Part shown: positions 12,056 to 24,239 of the stretch, piece by piece
Layout: every line of letters starts with the position of its first letter
Numbering within the stretch: the stretch's first letter is position 1
NCBI RefSeq assembly: GCF_030272615.1
Contig: NC_081408.1
Span: 312,003,118 to 312,067,117 of the forward strand
Length of the DNA: 64,000 nucleotides
Direction of reading: 5' to 3'
Origin: Cryptomeria japonica
Lineage: Eukaryota; Streptophyta; Pinopsida; Cupressales; Cupressaceae
Made by a program: the position numbers and the translations under genes
Notes under the pieces: generated by a model
Seen by the model: the letters and a program-made list of their open reading frames with translations, nothing else
Databases searched by the model: none
Told to the model about the DNA's origin: nothing

Positions 12056-13360
12056 AAGATTGCAGAACTTAAGAAAGCTCTTGAGGTTGTGGATAAGAAG
12101 GTTCAGATGTTGGAGAGCCTTCGAGCTGTTAATGAAGACCTTCTGAAATATGGTGAAGAGGATTCTTCAGAAGAGGACTGTGAATTGAATGTTTGTACCT
12201 TTAATGAACATGCTGACCTAACAGATGGTTTTATGACAGAAGACTTTAGTGAACATGCTGAAAACTCATTTGATGAAGTAAATGGCAGCGATGTTCATTT
12301 TCATTCTTTGGCTGATGACAAGTGTTCAATTGGTGAAGAAGATCAATTGTGGCAAGATAAGTATGATTATCTTGATTTTCAGAATGATGGTCATAGGGTA
12401 AAATCTAATGGATGTGAAACATGGAACATTGAGGATTGTTCCAGCCAAGTTTCATTTTCTTCTTTGTCTGATGAAGATGATTATGAGGATCGAATGGATG
12501 GTGTCTTTAGCAATTTTACTAATGCTTTATTCAATGCTGATATAGATACAGACCAATCACTTCAATGCCATAATGCTCATAAAGGAATTCTTCATTTTGT
12601 TTCTAACCCTTTGTATGAAGAAATAACTGATCAACCAAATGTTGTAAATGATGAACCAGTCCATAATACTGATGGAATTCCAAACAACAATAGCATGGGT
12701 TGTAAAAAATTATTTCATGATGAAGGTAAGAGGCATGGGTTATGCGATGATCATTTAAAACCACAAATGAAAGTGTTTCAGGTGGATGTAAACCTGAAAG
12801 AGAAAGAGTTAGCTGAGGATTTGCTTTAGCCAGAGGTATGCATTCTTTTCCATGAATGGGATGTTGAGAATGCAGAGGTTTTCAGTCTGATAAGCAAGGA
12901 TAGTATGAGGTGTGATCAACATAGTGAAATGTCACATCCAGATTGTAACATGTATGTTCCTTGTTTGCATCAGTTGATTAGTAATGCCCCTCATTCTATG
13001 AATTTAAACGATAGCAAGGTGAGTGCTAATAGGAATTGCAATGTTGAAAAGGAGTGTTTTATTTTTCAAGTTCAGCATAATGATGTCCTTGCAAATGATA
13101 GAGTTGATTGGGATAGTGAAATGTATGGCAGCTTGTGGAAAAGCCCTTATTGTGCTTTGTTTCATGATCTTATTTTTGTTGAAGTAATGTGTGGTTACAA
13201 AGCTCAAAATCAGATAAATGGCATGCACACTATCTATTTCAGTAGTATGATGGTAAGGTCTGATTATAATGATTATGCTCAGTTGTTACTAGAAGGTGCC
13301 TTTGTTTGGATCATGGTATTAAGTGATGAGAATCAGATTTTTGACAGAGGTAAATGCTAG
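12056..13360 (+). pseudogene. Element A: in-frame C-terminal extension of the Gag frame
   Basis: This continues frame 2 after TAG 12053-12055 and is broken only once, by TAG 12827-12829 (LL, stop, PEVCILFHEWDVENAEV). Together with the Gag-like part it makes about 908 codons interrupted by two amber codons. The extension is strongly acidic (EEDSSEEDCE, SSLSDEDDYEDRMDG) in its first part, then mixed with several Cys and aromatic residues. I recognise no protease, RT or integrase motif. Neither TAG is followed by the CARYYA readthrough consensus. Both stops could come from CAG by one C-to-T change. The original product was probably a long Gag-like polyprotein of about 900 residues. Confidence 0.6.
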
Positions 13361-13463
13361 AATTGTTTGAGCAGCTTATGATTTAGTTGTGAGTTGTTTG
13401 TATCTAGTGTACAGTCACTTTGCTTTAGTTGTGTGGTTTTCAATAAAGTGCCCTACTGTTTGG

Positions 13464-13512
13464 GTAGAAAAAGGAAGTCCTATTTTGAGGAGAGAAGAAT
13501 TGAGAGAACAAT
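13464..13512 (+). other. Purine-rich tracts upstream of element A 3' LTR
   Basis: GTAGAAAAAGGAAG and GAGGAGAGAAGAATTGAGAG are the nearest purine-rich tracts before the 3' LTR, about 85-130 bp upstream. The 35 bp directly before the LTR (ending CAATCAGAGCCGT) is not purine-rich, so a canonical polypurine tract is not where it should be. Confidence 0.35.
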
Positions 13513-13597
13513 GATCCGTTTTTGAATGGTCTACTTAACCAAAGATATCTGGATTCTTGTGTTGATCTTGCAATCAACCATCCCCAATCAGAGCCGT

Positions 13598-16500
13598 TGT
13601 TGGGACTAATTAAAACTGAGTCAAGTTTAAAGGCCCATTTCAAAAATTTGCCCTGCATTTCTGAATGATTAAAATAAGTCAGTTTGAATGGCCTAGTTAG
13701 CAAGGGGGTAAAATGGAGCCAGTTGATTTTCAGAGGGTAAGGCTCGGGATTCATGTCCTAAACCTTTCATTTGTCCTATTCAGTGATGTGCAACTTTCAG
13801 AATTTAGTTTGGAGAAGTTTACCAGGTACCCATTTCGAGGGGTGAGCTGAAAGTGCATTTTAGGCACAAATGCAGATTTTATTGAGTAGCCTACTTTGAT
13901 TATATCTTTTTCCCTGTTGATCGTCATGGAGAAATTCAAAATGGATTCAATTGTATGCATTACTGTGAGTCATCCTGCTAAATTTTAGGTCTTGACGAAT
14001 CCATTTGCTTAGTTTTCATAGCCAATTCCGTTTGCAGTTTGTGTTTTGGCAAGTCCCTGTTTCGACAGCTAGTCGGAGCCCTGTTTCGCACAAGTGTAAA
14101 AGTTGCCACAGTAATCATCATGTCAAAATGTTTATTCCGAGCTAATGTCAGTATAAATCATGAGCTACGTTTCAAATTTAAAGGCTCTACCAATCCGTTT
14201 GATCAGTTTTCAAAAGAGCTCATTTTGCCATCAAATTCAGTTATCTGTACCTCCAGTGTTGTATCAGTTAATGTAGCCGTTTTGGTGAGTGCACCATTTG
14301 TATCCTGTCAATCTGGTGATTGAACTGAGGATTCAAAGATTTAATATGTACTTAAAGGTACTTGTGTTCCAAATTTGAGGGCCTACAGAGGTCATTTGAT
14401 ATTTTTGAGAAAGGCGTCATGTGTTGCCAGGACATTGACTTCATCAGGTCCGCAGTGTCGACAAAGCCAGCTGAGTATTTTCAAAAATTAATATCTCTTT
14501 TCTCGGGACTCATCTTGAGGAACCGTTTGGTAGATGTCATGCTTGCATATCAGAGTACATGCCTGTCAAATGGCGAGCTCCAAAAAGGTGTTTTGACAGG
14601 TTTGAAAATTACGTCTTCGCGATTAAATGCGAAAATTGTGGCATAATCGCCTGAAGGTTGCAAAATTCAGTCTGATGATCCGAAAACAATGCCGGTCATT
14701 TCCAGAGGTATGTTTGAGGTCTGTGAAGCATTCCAGGGGTCAGTTGCATGAAAACAAAAAAAAATTTAGTCGGACCCACTTTGGGGCCTGACCTGGCTCG
14801 ACTACAATTCGCCATTTGGACAGTGAGAGAGCATAGAAAGTTCAAAATCAAGTGCAAATTGGTAAGTGGCAAATGTGAGAAGACATTTAAGTTTCTAGAC
14901 AATTCAAAAAGAAGATCCTTCGCAGCTAATGGTGATACAAAATTGACAATTATGGATACAATTTCAAGTACATTATGTCTGGAGGTGATTTAAAATGCCA
15001 TAAATGACTTTAACCTTGAGAATAAGAGGAGGCTTTTTTATTTCCTTTTAACAAAGCAACATGGTCCGATGTCCTCTGGAGTAGAGCATGTTTCTGATGC
15101 TTGGTGTAACAATTCGATGGCACAAGGCATAGCACCCCAGTAACCTTGCCCTCTCCTCTAGTTACGTGGGGGTTTTAAAGCTTATAAAATGCCCATCTAA
15201 TCCTCCCTTCATGTGGAGTGGAGTCTTGAAATGCAGAGACCATAACAAATGCAAATGGTTTATAACCAAATTCCACAGCCAAAGAACCCCCTGCATTGAA
15301 GCTAGAGAAAGGAATGTTTTTTTAAAGTTGAATTCTGGTTATTTTAATAATGACAGATCACACTAGGACTTAAATACCCCTATGGACTCTTGGGAAAATT
15401 GCCGATAGGTAATGTAATCGACATAAATACTAAATGCTTGGATAGTTTTCCATTACAATTGTTTGTTTTAGATGCTAAATTTGATAGTAGAATGCCTGAG
15501 CAAGATGGGTTACACAAGGGATTACAGTCAAAACAACACGGCATGTGGTGACTGTTTGAAGGCATTGGAAACAACCAACATTTGCAAAGTGGGTAAAGCA
15601 TAGCATGTGCAGAAATCTCCTCCTTCCCTCCTGCAACATGATATGCAAAAAGGGGTTGCAGAAAGTGAAACAAGTAAAACGCATGGTGCATACTCCTTCC
15701 CCACGTGATAGCTAGAGAGGGCGTTGAAAGGTGTTTTAAAATGAAGGCCAAGGCAGCGTGGAGTTCCTTTGGTAGATGTAGCCCCAAACGAAACAAGCTT
15801 GTTATCTCCTCCAAATGCCATGGGCTTGTAACGTCTCCCATGCCGTGAGTTGCAGAGGTAAAAGGCATCATGGCAAAGGGTAAAAGGCATTTGGTGATGG
15901 AATATGGTGCGGAATAGAGGTAAACCAGCAGCATCGATCCTCCCCTCTAAGCAATGTTAATGCCTCCCCTAGCGTGGAACATGGTAAGTGACTAGGCTGC
16001 AAAAGCTTCAGAGAACGCGATGGGATGATGAAAGGACTAGTAGAACACTCCAAACAAATCCAATGTTTGCCAGTATCCTTTTATCCTATGTGGAAAGCAA
16101 TGGAGTTTGGGAGGCATTCATTGCTTTCCTCAAGTCACATGAGCCCTCTGTGAGGCATTGAAGTTGCAGAGAAGGCTTAAAAATGAAGCTTCAGACATAA
16201 ACCTTAATCCCACATGCACTAGGAAGTGGGATATTTTAATGTTTATAAGCAAATCCTTACTATAGTAATATGTCTAAGCCATAAAGGCTTTTGACGGATG
16301 GTGCCCGATGGCGCCCAAGGCGGGCCCACGCGTGAGCACGCTTCTTGAGGTGACAGAGCATGTGACTGGGCGGTGACCAAGTGGACCCCACCCAGGCATG
16401 CTTCCCGAGGCAGACAGGTGAAATTTTGCAGAGGAAGGCTGGCTTAACAAGTGAGCAAGTTCGAGATGGATCAACGGTGCGCGCTATTTCGCGAAAGGAA

Positions 16501-17952
16501 GATGCACGCGAGTTACACCTTGCGAAGTTGTGAAATCCAAGTGGCAGGTACAGTCAGATGTCTAGCAGGCAGGTCCCAGTGACATGGCACACAATTGGCA
16601 CACAGGTGGCAGTCTAGTGGTGATGATGTGGCACTGAGGTGGTGTACACGTGGCGGCCAAGTGGCAGTGACAAAGCAGATGATGTGGCAATGATGAGGTG
16701 TCATCCTAGGTGGCATCCGGTCAACCCCATCGACCAATCGAAGGCCGCCATGTGGAAAAGCATCAGAACACATATGGAGGCAAAAATCAAAATTAAAATG
16801 AATAAATGATATAGTTTAAACTATATTAAATTTCAAAAAATTTAAATGATTGAGCACATTGGGGAAGTAATTCGCCCAAGGTCTAAATTTTGGCCAAAAT
16901 ATAAAGTGTTATATGTTTTCGGAAAACTCTCGGAGTGAGGAATCCGATTATGGGGTTAATTTTGACAAATGTGGGATATTTTGGAAGTAGTTTCCATGGG
17001 AACCAAATTCAGTTAGAGAAGGGACACTTGGCAATTCAGTTGCAGATTTGATTTTGTTCCGTCTCCCTTTTATTCCCAATTCTTCTCAGTTGTAAGGGTT
17101 CCAGAATTCTGTGATAATGGCTCCAGTTTTCATGGCTTCCAATTTTGAGTATTCTTGAAGATTGTACAGGGTAGGGCTTTTCCTTCAGTAATGGAATTCA
17201 ATTCTTGCTATAGGTGTTCTTAGTTGCAGGTTCTTGTGTATGTAAGGCATACATAAATTCACACATGATTGTCTCTAGATTTGTATTTCCATTTTATCAA
17301 ATCAGATCCTCGCGGAGGATGAAATTTGTTATCTCAAGGAGATAGTTATGATTATTTGCAGGGATTCTTCAAGGAAGGATTTAAATTTTGTAATAAATCA
17401 TTAAAAAATGGAATATAGTTTCAAGATCTGATGATTTTGTGAATGGACTTAGTAATACATTTATGCAAGGCATTAATGCATGAATATTTAATAATGAAGA
17501 TGGATTTTCCATCGAATCTTTCATTTATAGTTTGATGTATGACTCTGTTTCCCTTGGATAAGGCACTGATCTTGCAATTAAAGGGGTTCTCAAACCAATT
17601 TAAAAATCCAAAATCAGAATATCTTTTATATTTTATGTTATGTGGAAATGTCCCTCCATCTCATGATTCGAAAATGTTGAGTTGCAAGTGTGGATCTAGC
17701 CCATCTGCAGTTACCTCTTAGTTTTTGAACCTTTCGAGATCCATCTGCTTTTGATTGATGCAGTCTTGTGTGTAATAGACCTGATTAAATGCATCAAAGG
17801 TATACCCGCCTAGGTTTTGCAGAGCCTGAAGAGTAGAAGGATTCAAATCCTTGTCATGTTGTCCAAGCCCTGAAGTGTTTCATTGATTAAGATTGGCTAT
17901 CTCATAGATAGATTTGTAGGTATACTTGGGTTATCACTTTTGGTGAACAACA
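13598..17952 (+). repeat. Element A 3' LTR (4355 bp)
   Basis: It is a direct repeat of 5301-9658 with substitutions and a few small indels. It begins TGTTGGGACT and ends GAACAACA, followed at once by TSD CAATG (17953-17957), after which the host element resumes in frame. The TATAAAA is at 15183-15189. Confidence 0.92.
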
Positions 17953-18978
17953 CAATGTAGGATGTGCTTCAAAGCTGCCTAACTCAGATAGAGGTATTGA
18001 TCAAATCCTTGGAACATCCAAGAAGCAGCAATATGCCACAATTCCCAATGAAACAAGTGTCTAGTGTGAATGTAGTTGAAGCTATGCCTACAATTTAAAA
18101 AGATAAACTTAAGGTGCCTCCTTTCTTTTTAAACATATGATTTTTTGGTAAGAATATGCATGATTGTTTAATAGATTATGGTGATTCTTATAATGTCATG
18201 CCTAGATCTATTCGTCAAATTTTACTTAATTGTGAATGGACTAAGTGCTTAAGAGTATGATTTTCCACTCATTTCACTCAGCTATAGTTGTTGTGGAGAG
18301 GTATAATCAATTAGATTGAAATTAGTATCAAGCCAAAGTTAAAGAAGGTGATCAGTAATTACAATGCCTCAAATGAAGTTGTTAACTTTGTGGAATTTGA
18401 TTTAGGAGTTTACAAGTTAGATCAGATTTTTACCATCACTCATAAGGAAGAAAGTGATTCACAAGAAATTTTAATTGTTGGTGTACAAGAGTTCACTCCT
18501 AGTGATTCTTCATTTAAGGAATTCAATGATAAATTGGCTAAAAACCTAAGGCACCTGGGAGGCTCCTTAGATTCATCAGTATTGGTGTTACTAGGATGGT
18601 GCAACAAACATCACCAATAAAATTTAGAGTTCTCTTTCCTAGCTTTTCAATATGTGATGGCAAGACTCAAGCTTTAGTTTATTCAAGAGCCACATCACAA
18701 ATTTTCAAATTCGAGCAAACAAAATAGTTAATCGAAAAGTGATCCATATAAAGATAGTTAAGATTATTTTGATATTGAGTTGGATCCTTCCCCTTTATAG
18801 GATTCTAAGGATGAAATTACTAGTCCAACCACCATCTCCCAATCAGATGAGCAAAAGGAGTCAAGATAAAATCAACACCCCTCACAACTTGAGTCAAAAG
18901 GAGAAAGTGAAAATTCTTCACTCACACTAGGAAAAGCTATAAAGAACTATAAGAAGGCTATGAAGAATGAAGGAATAT
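17953..18978 (+). pseudogene. Host element: Gag end and aspartic protease segment
   Basis: The frame resumes after element A with a stop in place of Trp, then DVLQSCLTQIEVLIKSLE, a motif common between gag and protease in this group. The protease core follows at about 18125-18240: PPFFLNI, stop, FFGKNMHDCLIDYGDSYNVMP. The usual D-S/T-G active site reads DYGDS here, so the catalytic Asp remains but the glycine context is altered. An open stretch at 18348-18620 (FDLGVYKLDQIFTITHKEES) continues the protein. The segment ends at TSD AATAT of element B. Confidence 0.65.
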
Positions 18979-19459
18979 TGATGCAGGAGAAACCTCGATT
19001 CACAACAATCTTGCATCAACCAAAAACATTTTCTTTATGTTTGCAATTTCAGTTTTCCTTTCTATGTGTCTCATTTTTGGTTCACCGGATCTTGTGGAGT
19101 TGGATTCTACTTGAAGACTTGATCATCTTTCTTGTTTCCAAATCACATTGCATTTGGATCATTTTCCGGTAAGATACCACTACTAGTTTTCATGACATTT
19201 TCCTATTACCGATTGACAGTCCTTTGTTACCGGTTGCCTGGAACTATTTTGGTGATCTACTGGAACCCTTCCGAAGCTTGTGGAGCCTTGGGTGTTGATT
19301 CTGATGTTCCTTGGCATGTGGCCAACCTTATCCCACGATCTATGTTTCATCCTTTGGATTTTCTAAAGGAATCTCTTGGCGGAGGCTGACCTTGGTATTT
19401 TACATATTAGGTCTTCTTCTTCGGGTTTTGATCCCTTTTGGGTTGACTAGATCCTTTGG

Positions 19460-19554
<95 letters not shown>

Positions 19555-19830
19555 GCATTATAATGTAATGAATCATAGAATCATGTAGCTAGATTGTGCA
19601 TAGAAGATAGATCTTTTAATTCAAGGTCCCAATTGTGACCTATTCTACCAGGCATGTGAGCCGATATGTTGTAACCCGGTTGTTACCAGTAGGATGTAAT
19701 CAAATTTCATGCAATAAAACTATCTGTTTTGCATTACCTCCATCATATCTTTGTGTTTTCATCATGTTTACTTTTGCTAACTAGTCCAGATTGATCTCTT
19801 TGAGGTCCCTCCTCACTAGTGATTGCTTCA
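18979..19830 (+). repeat. Element B 5' LTR
   Basis: It begins TGATGCAGGAG and ends GATTGCTTCA two bases before the primer site. It shares long stretches with the 3' LTR (for example the block around ggatcttgtggagttggatt) and carries a long AT microsatellite not expanded in the partner. Confidence 0.92.
19464..19553. repeat. (AT)n microsatellite in element B 5' LTR
   Basis: This is about 87 bp of near-perfect AT dinucleotide. The 3' LTR has only a short gatatatatattt at the matching place, so the expansion happened after insertion. An IYIYIY open frame over it is an artefact. Confidence 0.95.
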
Positions 19831-19832
19831 AG

Positions 19833-19844
19833 TGGTATCAGAGC
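19833..19844 (+). other. Element B primer binding site (tRNA-iMet)
   Basis: TGGTATCAGAGC is an exact match to the common plant primer site, two bases after the 5' LTR. Reverse transcription would start here, primed by initiator tRNA-Met. Confidence 0.95.
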
Positions 19845-19936
19845 AAAGTTTCATTCTGGACGTTGTGTGTCCTGATTTTTTGTTGTAGGGTGGCAGATTG
19901 CAAATCCGACCTATAGTCGCAAAGGACTAGCATGAA

Positions 19937-21206
19937 CGATGGCGCAAAGAGGAACTAGGAATGGTGGAGTGTGTGGGAATGCAAACCCTATTGTGATGGA
20001 GATTATGTGAGGAATAGCAACCCGGTTACAAGCTGTGGAGACAGCCCAGAGAAGAGGCCAACATATTGAAGATGTGAGTGAAGATGAAGGAGAAGAAGCC
20101 CCGATAGAACAAGAAAACAAAATGGCAGTTGATCTGGATGAGGAAAGGTTTTTGAGGGTTTTCAGTAGTTAAAATACTAAACCTCATTTTACCCCATTGG
20201 AATATTATGGGAAGTTAGATTCAGATGAATTGATGGATTGGATCTCAGAGATGGAAAAGTATTTTGATTTTGAAAATACTACAGAAGAGAGGAAGGTGAA
20301 ATATGCATGTACCCGGTTGAAAGGTCATGCATCTCTTTGGTGGGAATATTTGCATGTCGATAGACAAAGAAGAGGTAAAGAGAAGATTAAGACATGGGAT
20401 TGGATGATTGCTAAGTTGAAATCAATTTTTTTGCTGGCCAATTATGAAGTGGATTTATTCTAGAAATTGCAGAATTTAAGACAGAAGGAATCTAGTGCGA
20501 AGCAGTACACCAAAGCATTTTACAAGTTGAACATCAGATCCAGACATGTTGATGATGAAGTTGAACAAGTTGTAATATATTTGAATGGACTGTGTATGTC
20601 TATACAAGATGAATTGAGTATGATCAAATTGGAGAGTATTGAAGAGGCTTATCAGTATGCCCTAAAGCATGAAGAAAAGTTAAACAAAAGTCATGAGCAA
20701 AGACAGAGAGGTAGAGGTGGAAGGTTTACCAGAGGAAGATTTCAAGGAGGAAGAGGATATACCGGAGGAAGAGGAATGAGTACAGATCAGAACAAGGACA
20801 AGGAAGTGAGAAAAGAAGGTAATTCATACAGGAAGGATGATATAAATTTCTATCAGAGTAGAGAACCGGATGGTTACTGGAATGAGAACTTTGGTAGACA
20901 GGACAAGAGGACATTTAGAGGAACTTTCTATAAGTGTGGAGGAGCAGCATTGGTGGAAGAAAACCCCACCGGATTAGACAATAAACAGGAAGATGGAGAA
21001 CTATTGATGATGAGGAGATCTTTGTTTCATACCGGAGCAGATGAGGAGCCCTTACAAAGGAAGAATTTTTTCAAGACCAGATGTAAGGTATCTGGTAACT
21101 ATTGTAAAGTTGTTATTGATAGTGGTAGTTCAAGTAATCTTGTTTCAAAGGAGATGGTGAATAAGTTGAAATTGAAGATATTGAAACACCCTAAGCTTAT
21201 CAGATA
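19937..21206 (+). pseudogene. Element B Gag and protease, defective
   Basis: The ATG at 19937 opens MAQRGTRNGGV with TGA after 23 codons, then TAA and TAG interrupt the frame. Capsid motifs are clear: EYYGKLDSDELMDWISEMEK, RLKGHASLWWEYL, KQYTKAFYKLN. A Gly/Arg-rich region follows (about 20700-20790). The CCHC knuckle is cut short: it reads FYKCGGAALVEE, so the second Cys, His and last Cys are missing, apparently by a small deletion. The retropepsin active site is present in CKVVIDSGSSSNLVSKEMV (about 21105-21150). The frame is lost near 21190, where a neighbouring frame continues as YQIAWIRDEHKFLVSEQCL. Confidence 0.85.
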
Positions 21207-23010
21207 GCATGGATTCGGGATGAACATAAGTTCTTAGTAAGTGAACAATGTTTGGTGAAATTGAAAATTGGGAATTATCATGATCAAGTATTGTGTGATA
21301 TTATGCCTATGAATATTTGTCATCTTTTGTTGGGTAGACCTTGGCAGTTTGAGAGATAGGCAGTACATGATGGGAGAATGAATACATACACTATTGTGGC
21401 TAATGGGATGAAGCAAACCTTGTTGCCTTTGGAGGAACCTCTGAAGAATGAAGTATGTACAAATGCTAGAATCTATTTAGTAGATGGAAATAAATTCATG
21501 GATGGACTGAGACATGAGAATGTGTGTTTTTCTTTAATTCCTAAGAAGACTAAGAGACCGGAACCGGAAGAAGAACACCCAAAAGAGATAAGAGATTTGC
21601 TAATAGAATATGAGGACATCATTTTAGATAATGTACCTGATGGATTGCCACTTGTGAGAAGTATTACTCATTGCATGGATTTGGTTCCCAAAGCTAGTTT
21701 TCCTAACAAAGTTGCACACTGGTTGACACCGACAGAGAATGAAGAAATGAATATACAAGTGCAGGAGATGTTGAAGAAAGGTTTGATCAAGGAGAGTCTG
21801 AGCCCTTGTGCAATACCGACAACATTAGCACCTAGGAAGAATGGAGAGTGGAGGATGTGTACCAATTCAAGAGCAATAAACAAGATCACAGTGAAATACC
21901 GGTTTCCTTTGCCTAGGATGGATCACATAATAAACTGTTTGAGTAGATAAAAATACTTTACGAAGATAGATTTGAAGAGTGGATATCATCAGATTAGGAT
22001 CAGAGAAGGTGATGAGTAGAAGACAACATTTAAGACAAATGAAGGACTATATGAATGGTTGGTGATACCTTTTGGATTGACTAATACACCAAGTACTTTC
22101 ATGAGGCTGATAAATGAGGTACGAAAGAAATTATTGGGTAAGTTTGTTATTGTGTATTTGGATGACATTCTGATTTTCAATAAGACAAAAGAGGAGCATT
22201 TGTTGCAGTTAAGACAAGTTTTGCAAAGATTGAGAGAATAAAAGTTGTTTATCAATATCAAGAAGTGCACTTTCATGAAGGATGAGTTGGTTTATTTAGG
22301 ATTTGTGATATCTAAGGATGGTTTGAGGATGGACCTTGAGAAAGTGAAAGCAATTGTTGAGTGGCCTACACTGGAAAGCATTGGATAGGTAAGATCATTT
22401 CATGGATTGGCTAGTTTTTATCGAAAGTCTATCAAAAATTTCAGTTCAGTTTGTAACCCTATGACTGAGACCATGAGAGGAGATCCGAAGGAATTCAAGT
22501 GGACCACCGGAGAAAACAATTTTTTTGAATTGTTGAAGCAGAAAGTGAATGAGCAGCTTGTTTTAGCTTTACCGGATTTTAATAAAGTATTTCAAGTGGA
22601 ACAAGAATAGGAGCAGTATTGAGTCAAGAAGGAAGAGTAGTAGCCTATTTCAGTGAGAAATTGAATGATGCACGAAGGAGATATTCAATGTATAATCAAG
22701 AATTTTATGCCATAGTTCAAGTCTTCAAGAAGTGGAGACATTACTTGTTGCCTAAGGAGTTTGTGTTGTATATAGATCATCAAGCTTTGCAGTATTTGAA
22801 CAGTCGGGGTAAGTTGAATCGGAGACATATGAGATGGGTAGAATTCTTACAGAGTTACACCTTTGTGTTGAAGCATAGAAATGGGAAATCTAACAAAGTT
22901 GTTTATGCATTGAGTAGGAGAAGGAATTTGCTGACAGAGATGAGAGTGACAGTATTAGGATTTGAGGAATTGAAGACCTTGTATGATGAAGACCCAGATT
23001 TTGTATAACC
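21207..23010 (+). pseudogene. Element B reverse transcriptase and RNase H, defective
   Basis: RT motifs run in order: MLKKGLIKESLSPCAIPTTL, RKNGEWRMCTNSRAIN, RFPLPRMDHIINCL, KYFTKIDLKSGYHQIRI, the catalytic YLDD at 22155-22166 and LVYLGFVISKDGL. The YLDD is intact. RNase H follows (AVLSQEGRVVAYFSEKL, FVLYIDHQALQYL, HRNGKSNKV). In-frame stops include a probable Trp to TAG in GDE-stop-KTTF and TAG codons at 21357 and 22387. A frameshift with a small loss near 22600 removes the usual D-A-S of RNase H. It could not make an active protein. Confidence 0.88.
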
Positions 23011-24185
23011 TTCGAAAGCATCTAGAGAACCCGTTATGGTAGATAGGAGCAAATGGTTGGATTATTTCATTCAGGATGGGATGTTGTTCAAAGGAGTCCA
23101 ATTGTGCATACCTAAGAGTTGTATGAGGCAGAATCTGATAAAGGAAAAACACAATCGAGGACTAGTTGGACATTTTGGTATTGACAAATAGTAGCATTAG
23201 TGAGTGAGAAATACTTTTGGCCCCAGATTCATAAGTATGTTAAGAGATATGTGCAAAGTTGTAGAGTTTGTCAAGTTGCAAAGGGTAGTAGTCATAATGT
23301 GGGATTGTATAAACATTTGATAGTACCGGTAAGACCTTGGGAGGATATAAGCATGGATTTTGTACTTGAATTGCCTAAGACACGGAGAGGGATTGATTCT
23401 ATATTTGGGTTAGTGGATAGATTCTCAAAGATGGATTATTTCATACCTTGTAAGAAGACATTAGATGCATTGCATGTAGCAGACCTATTTTTCAAGGAAA
23501 TGGTGAGATTGAATGGATTACCTAAGAGCATAGTTTCAAATAGAGACACTAATTTTGTTGGCTATTTTTGAAGAACACTTTGGAAGAAGATGAAGACGGA
23601 TTTGAAGTTCAGTTCTACTTTTCATCCACAAACTGATGGATAGAAAGAAGTTGTTAACCAGAGTTTGGAAAACTTATGAGATGTTTAGTGGGAGATAAAA
23701 CCAAAAGTTGGGATTTGATCCTTGCACAAGCAGAGTTTGCCTACAACAATTTAGTGAATAGAAGTACCAGAAAATCACCTTTTGAGATCATTACCAGAGT
23801 GCATCCTAGATGTATATCAAAATTAAGAGACATTAGCAGTGAAAACTGGAGAAGTTAAGAAGCAGAAGACTTTCCAAATCACATGGCAGCATTGCATATT
23901 TAGGTTAAACAACATTTGGAAGACATGAAAAACAAATATAAGGAGAAGGAAGATGAGAAGAGGAGACATAAGGAATTTAAATTTGGTGATGAAGTGATGG
24001 TATATCTAAGAAAAGAGAGATTCCTAGTTGGAACTTATAATAAGTTGCAGATGAAGAAGATTGGACCCTGCAGGATTTTGAGGAAGTTTAGTTTCAGAAA
24101 TGCATATGAAGTAGAGTTACCGGATAGTCTAAGTATTTCACCTATATTAAACATTACATATCTTCATGACTATCATGAACCATAA
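23011..24185 (+). pseudogene. Element B integrase, defective
   Basis: The zinc-binding N-terminal part (GHFGIDK, then HKYVKRYVQSCRVCQ) lies at about 23165-23270. The DDE core shows its first Asp in ISMDFVLELPKT and its second in IVSNRDTNF; the Glu region follows as TFHPQTDG-stop-KEVVNQSLENL. A frameshift near 23570 and TAG codons (23641, about 23902) break it. The C-terminal part (FGDEVMVYLRKERF, KIGPCRILRKFS, YEVELPDSLSISPILNITYL) is the conserved region before the chromodomain. Confidence 0.85.
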
Positions 24186-24239
24186 TTCAGTGAGAAAAGT
24201 GTTGCAGACTTGGAGAAATAGTTGCCCCGAAAGGGACTG

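Larger units (their letters stand above)
5301..17952 (+). mobile_element. Element A: giant-LTR, gag-only LTR retrotransposon
   Basis: Two direct repeats of about 4.36 kb (5301-9658 and 13598-17952) start TGTTGGGACT and end GAACAACA, giving 5-bp terminal inverted repeats TGTTG/CAACA. The element is flanked by a perfect target duplication CAATG (5296-5300 and 17953-17957). The internal region is only 3.94 kb and holds one long gag-like frame with no protease, RT, RNase H or integrase. LTRs make up about two thirds of its 12.65 kb. This resembles LARD (large retrotransposon derivative) and TR-GAG elements, non-autonomous plant LTR elements known from other plants. The primer sites (tRNA-Arg-like) suggest the Tat branch. 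The LTRs differ by a few percent by eye, so the insertion is not recent but younger than its host element. Confidence 0.9.

Noticed and set aside
19311-19568. Open frame ending in a long IYIYIY run
   Set aside because: It is a translation of the AT microsatellite in the element B LTR.
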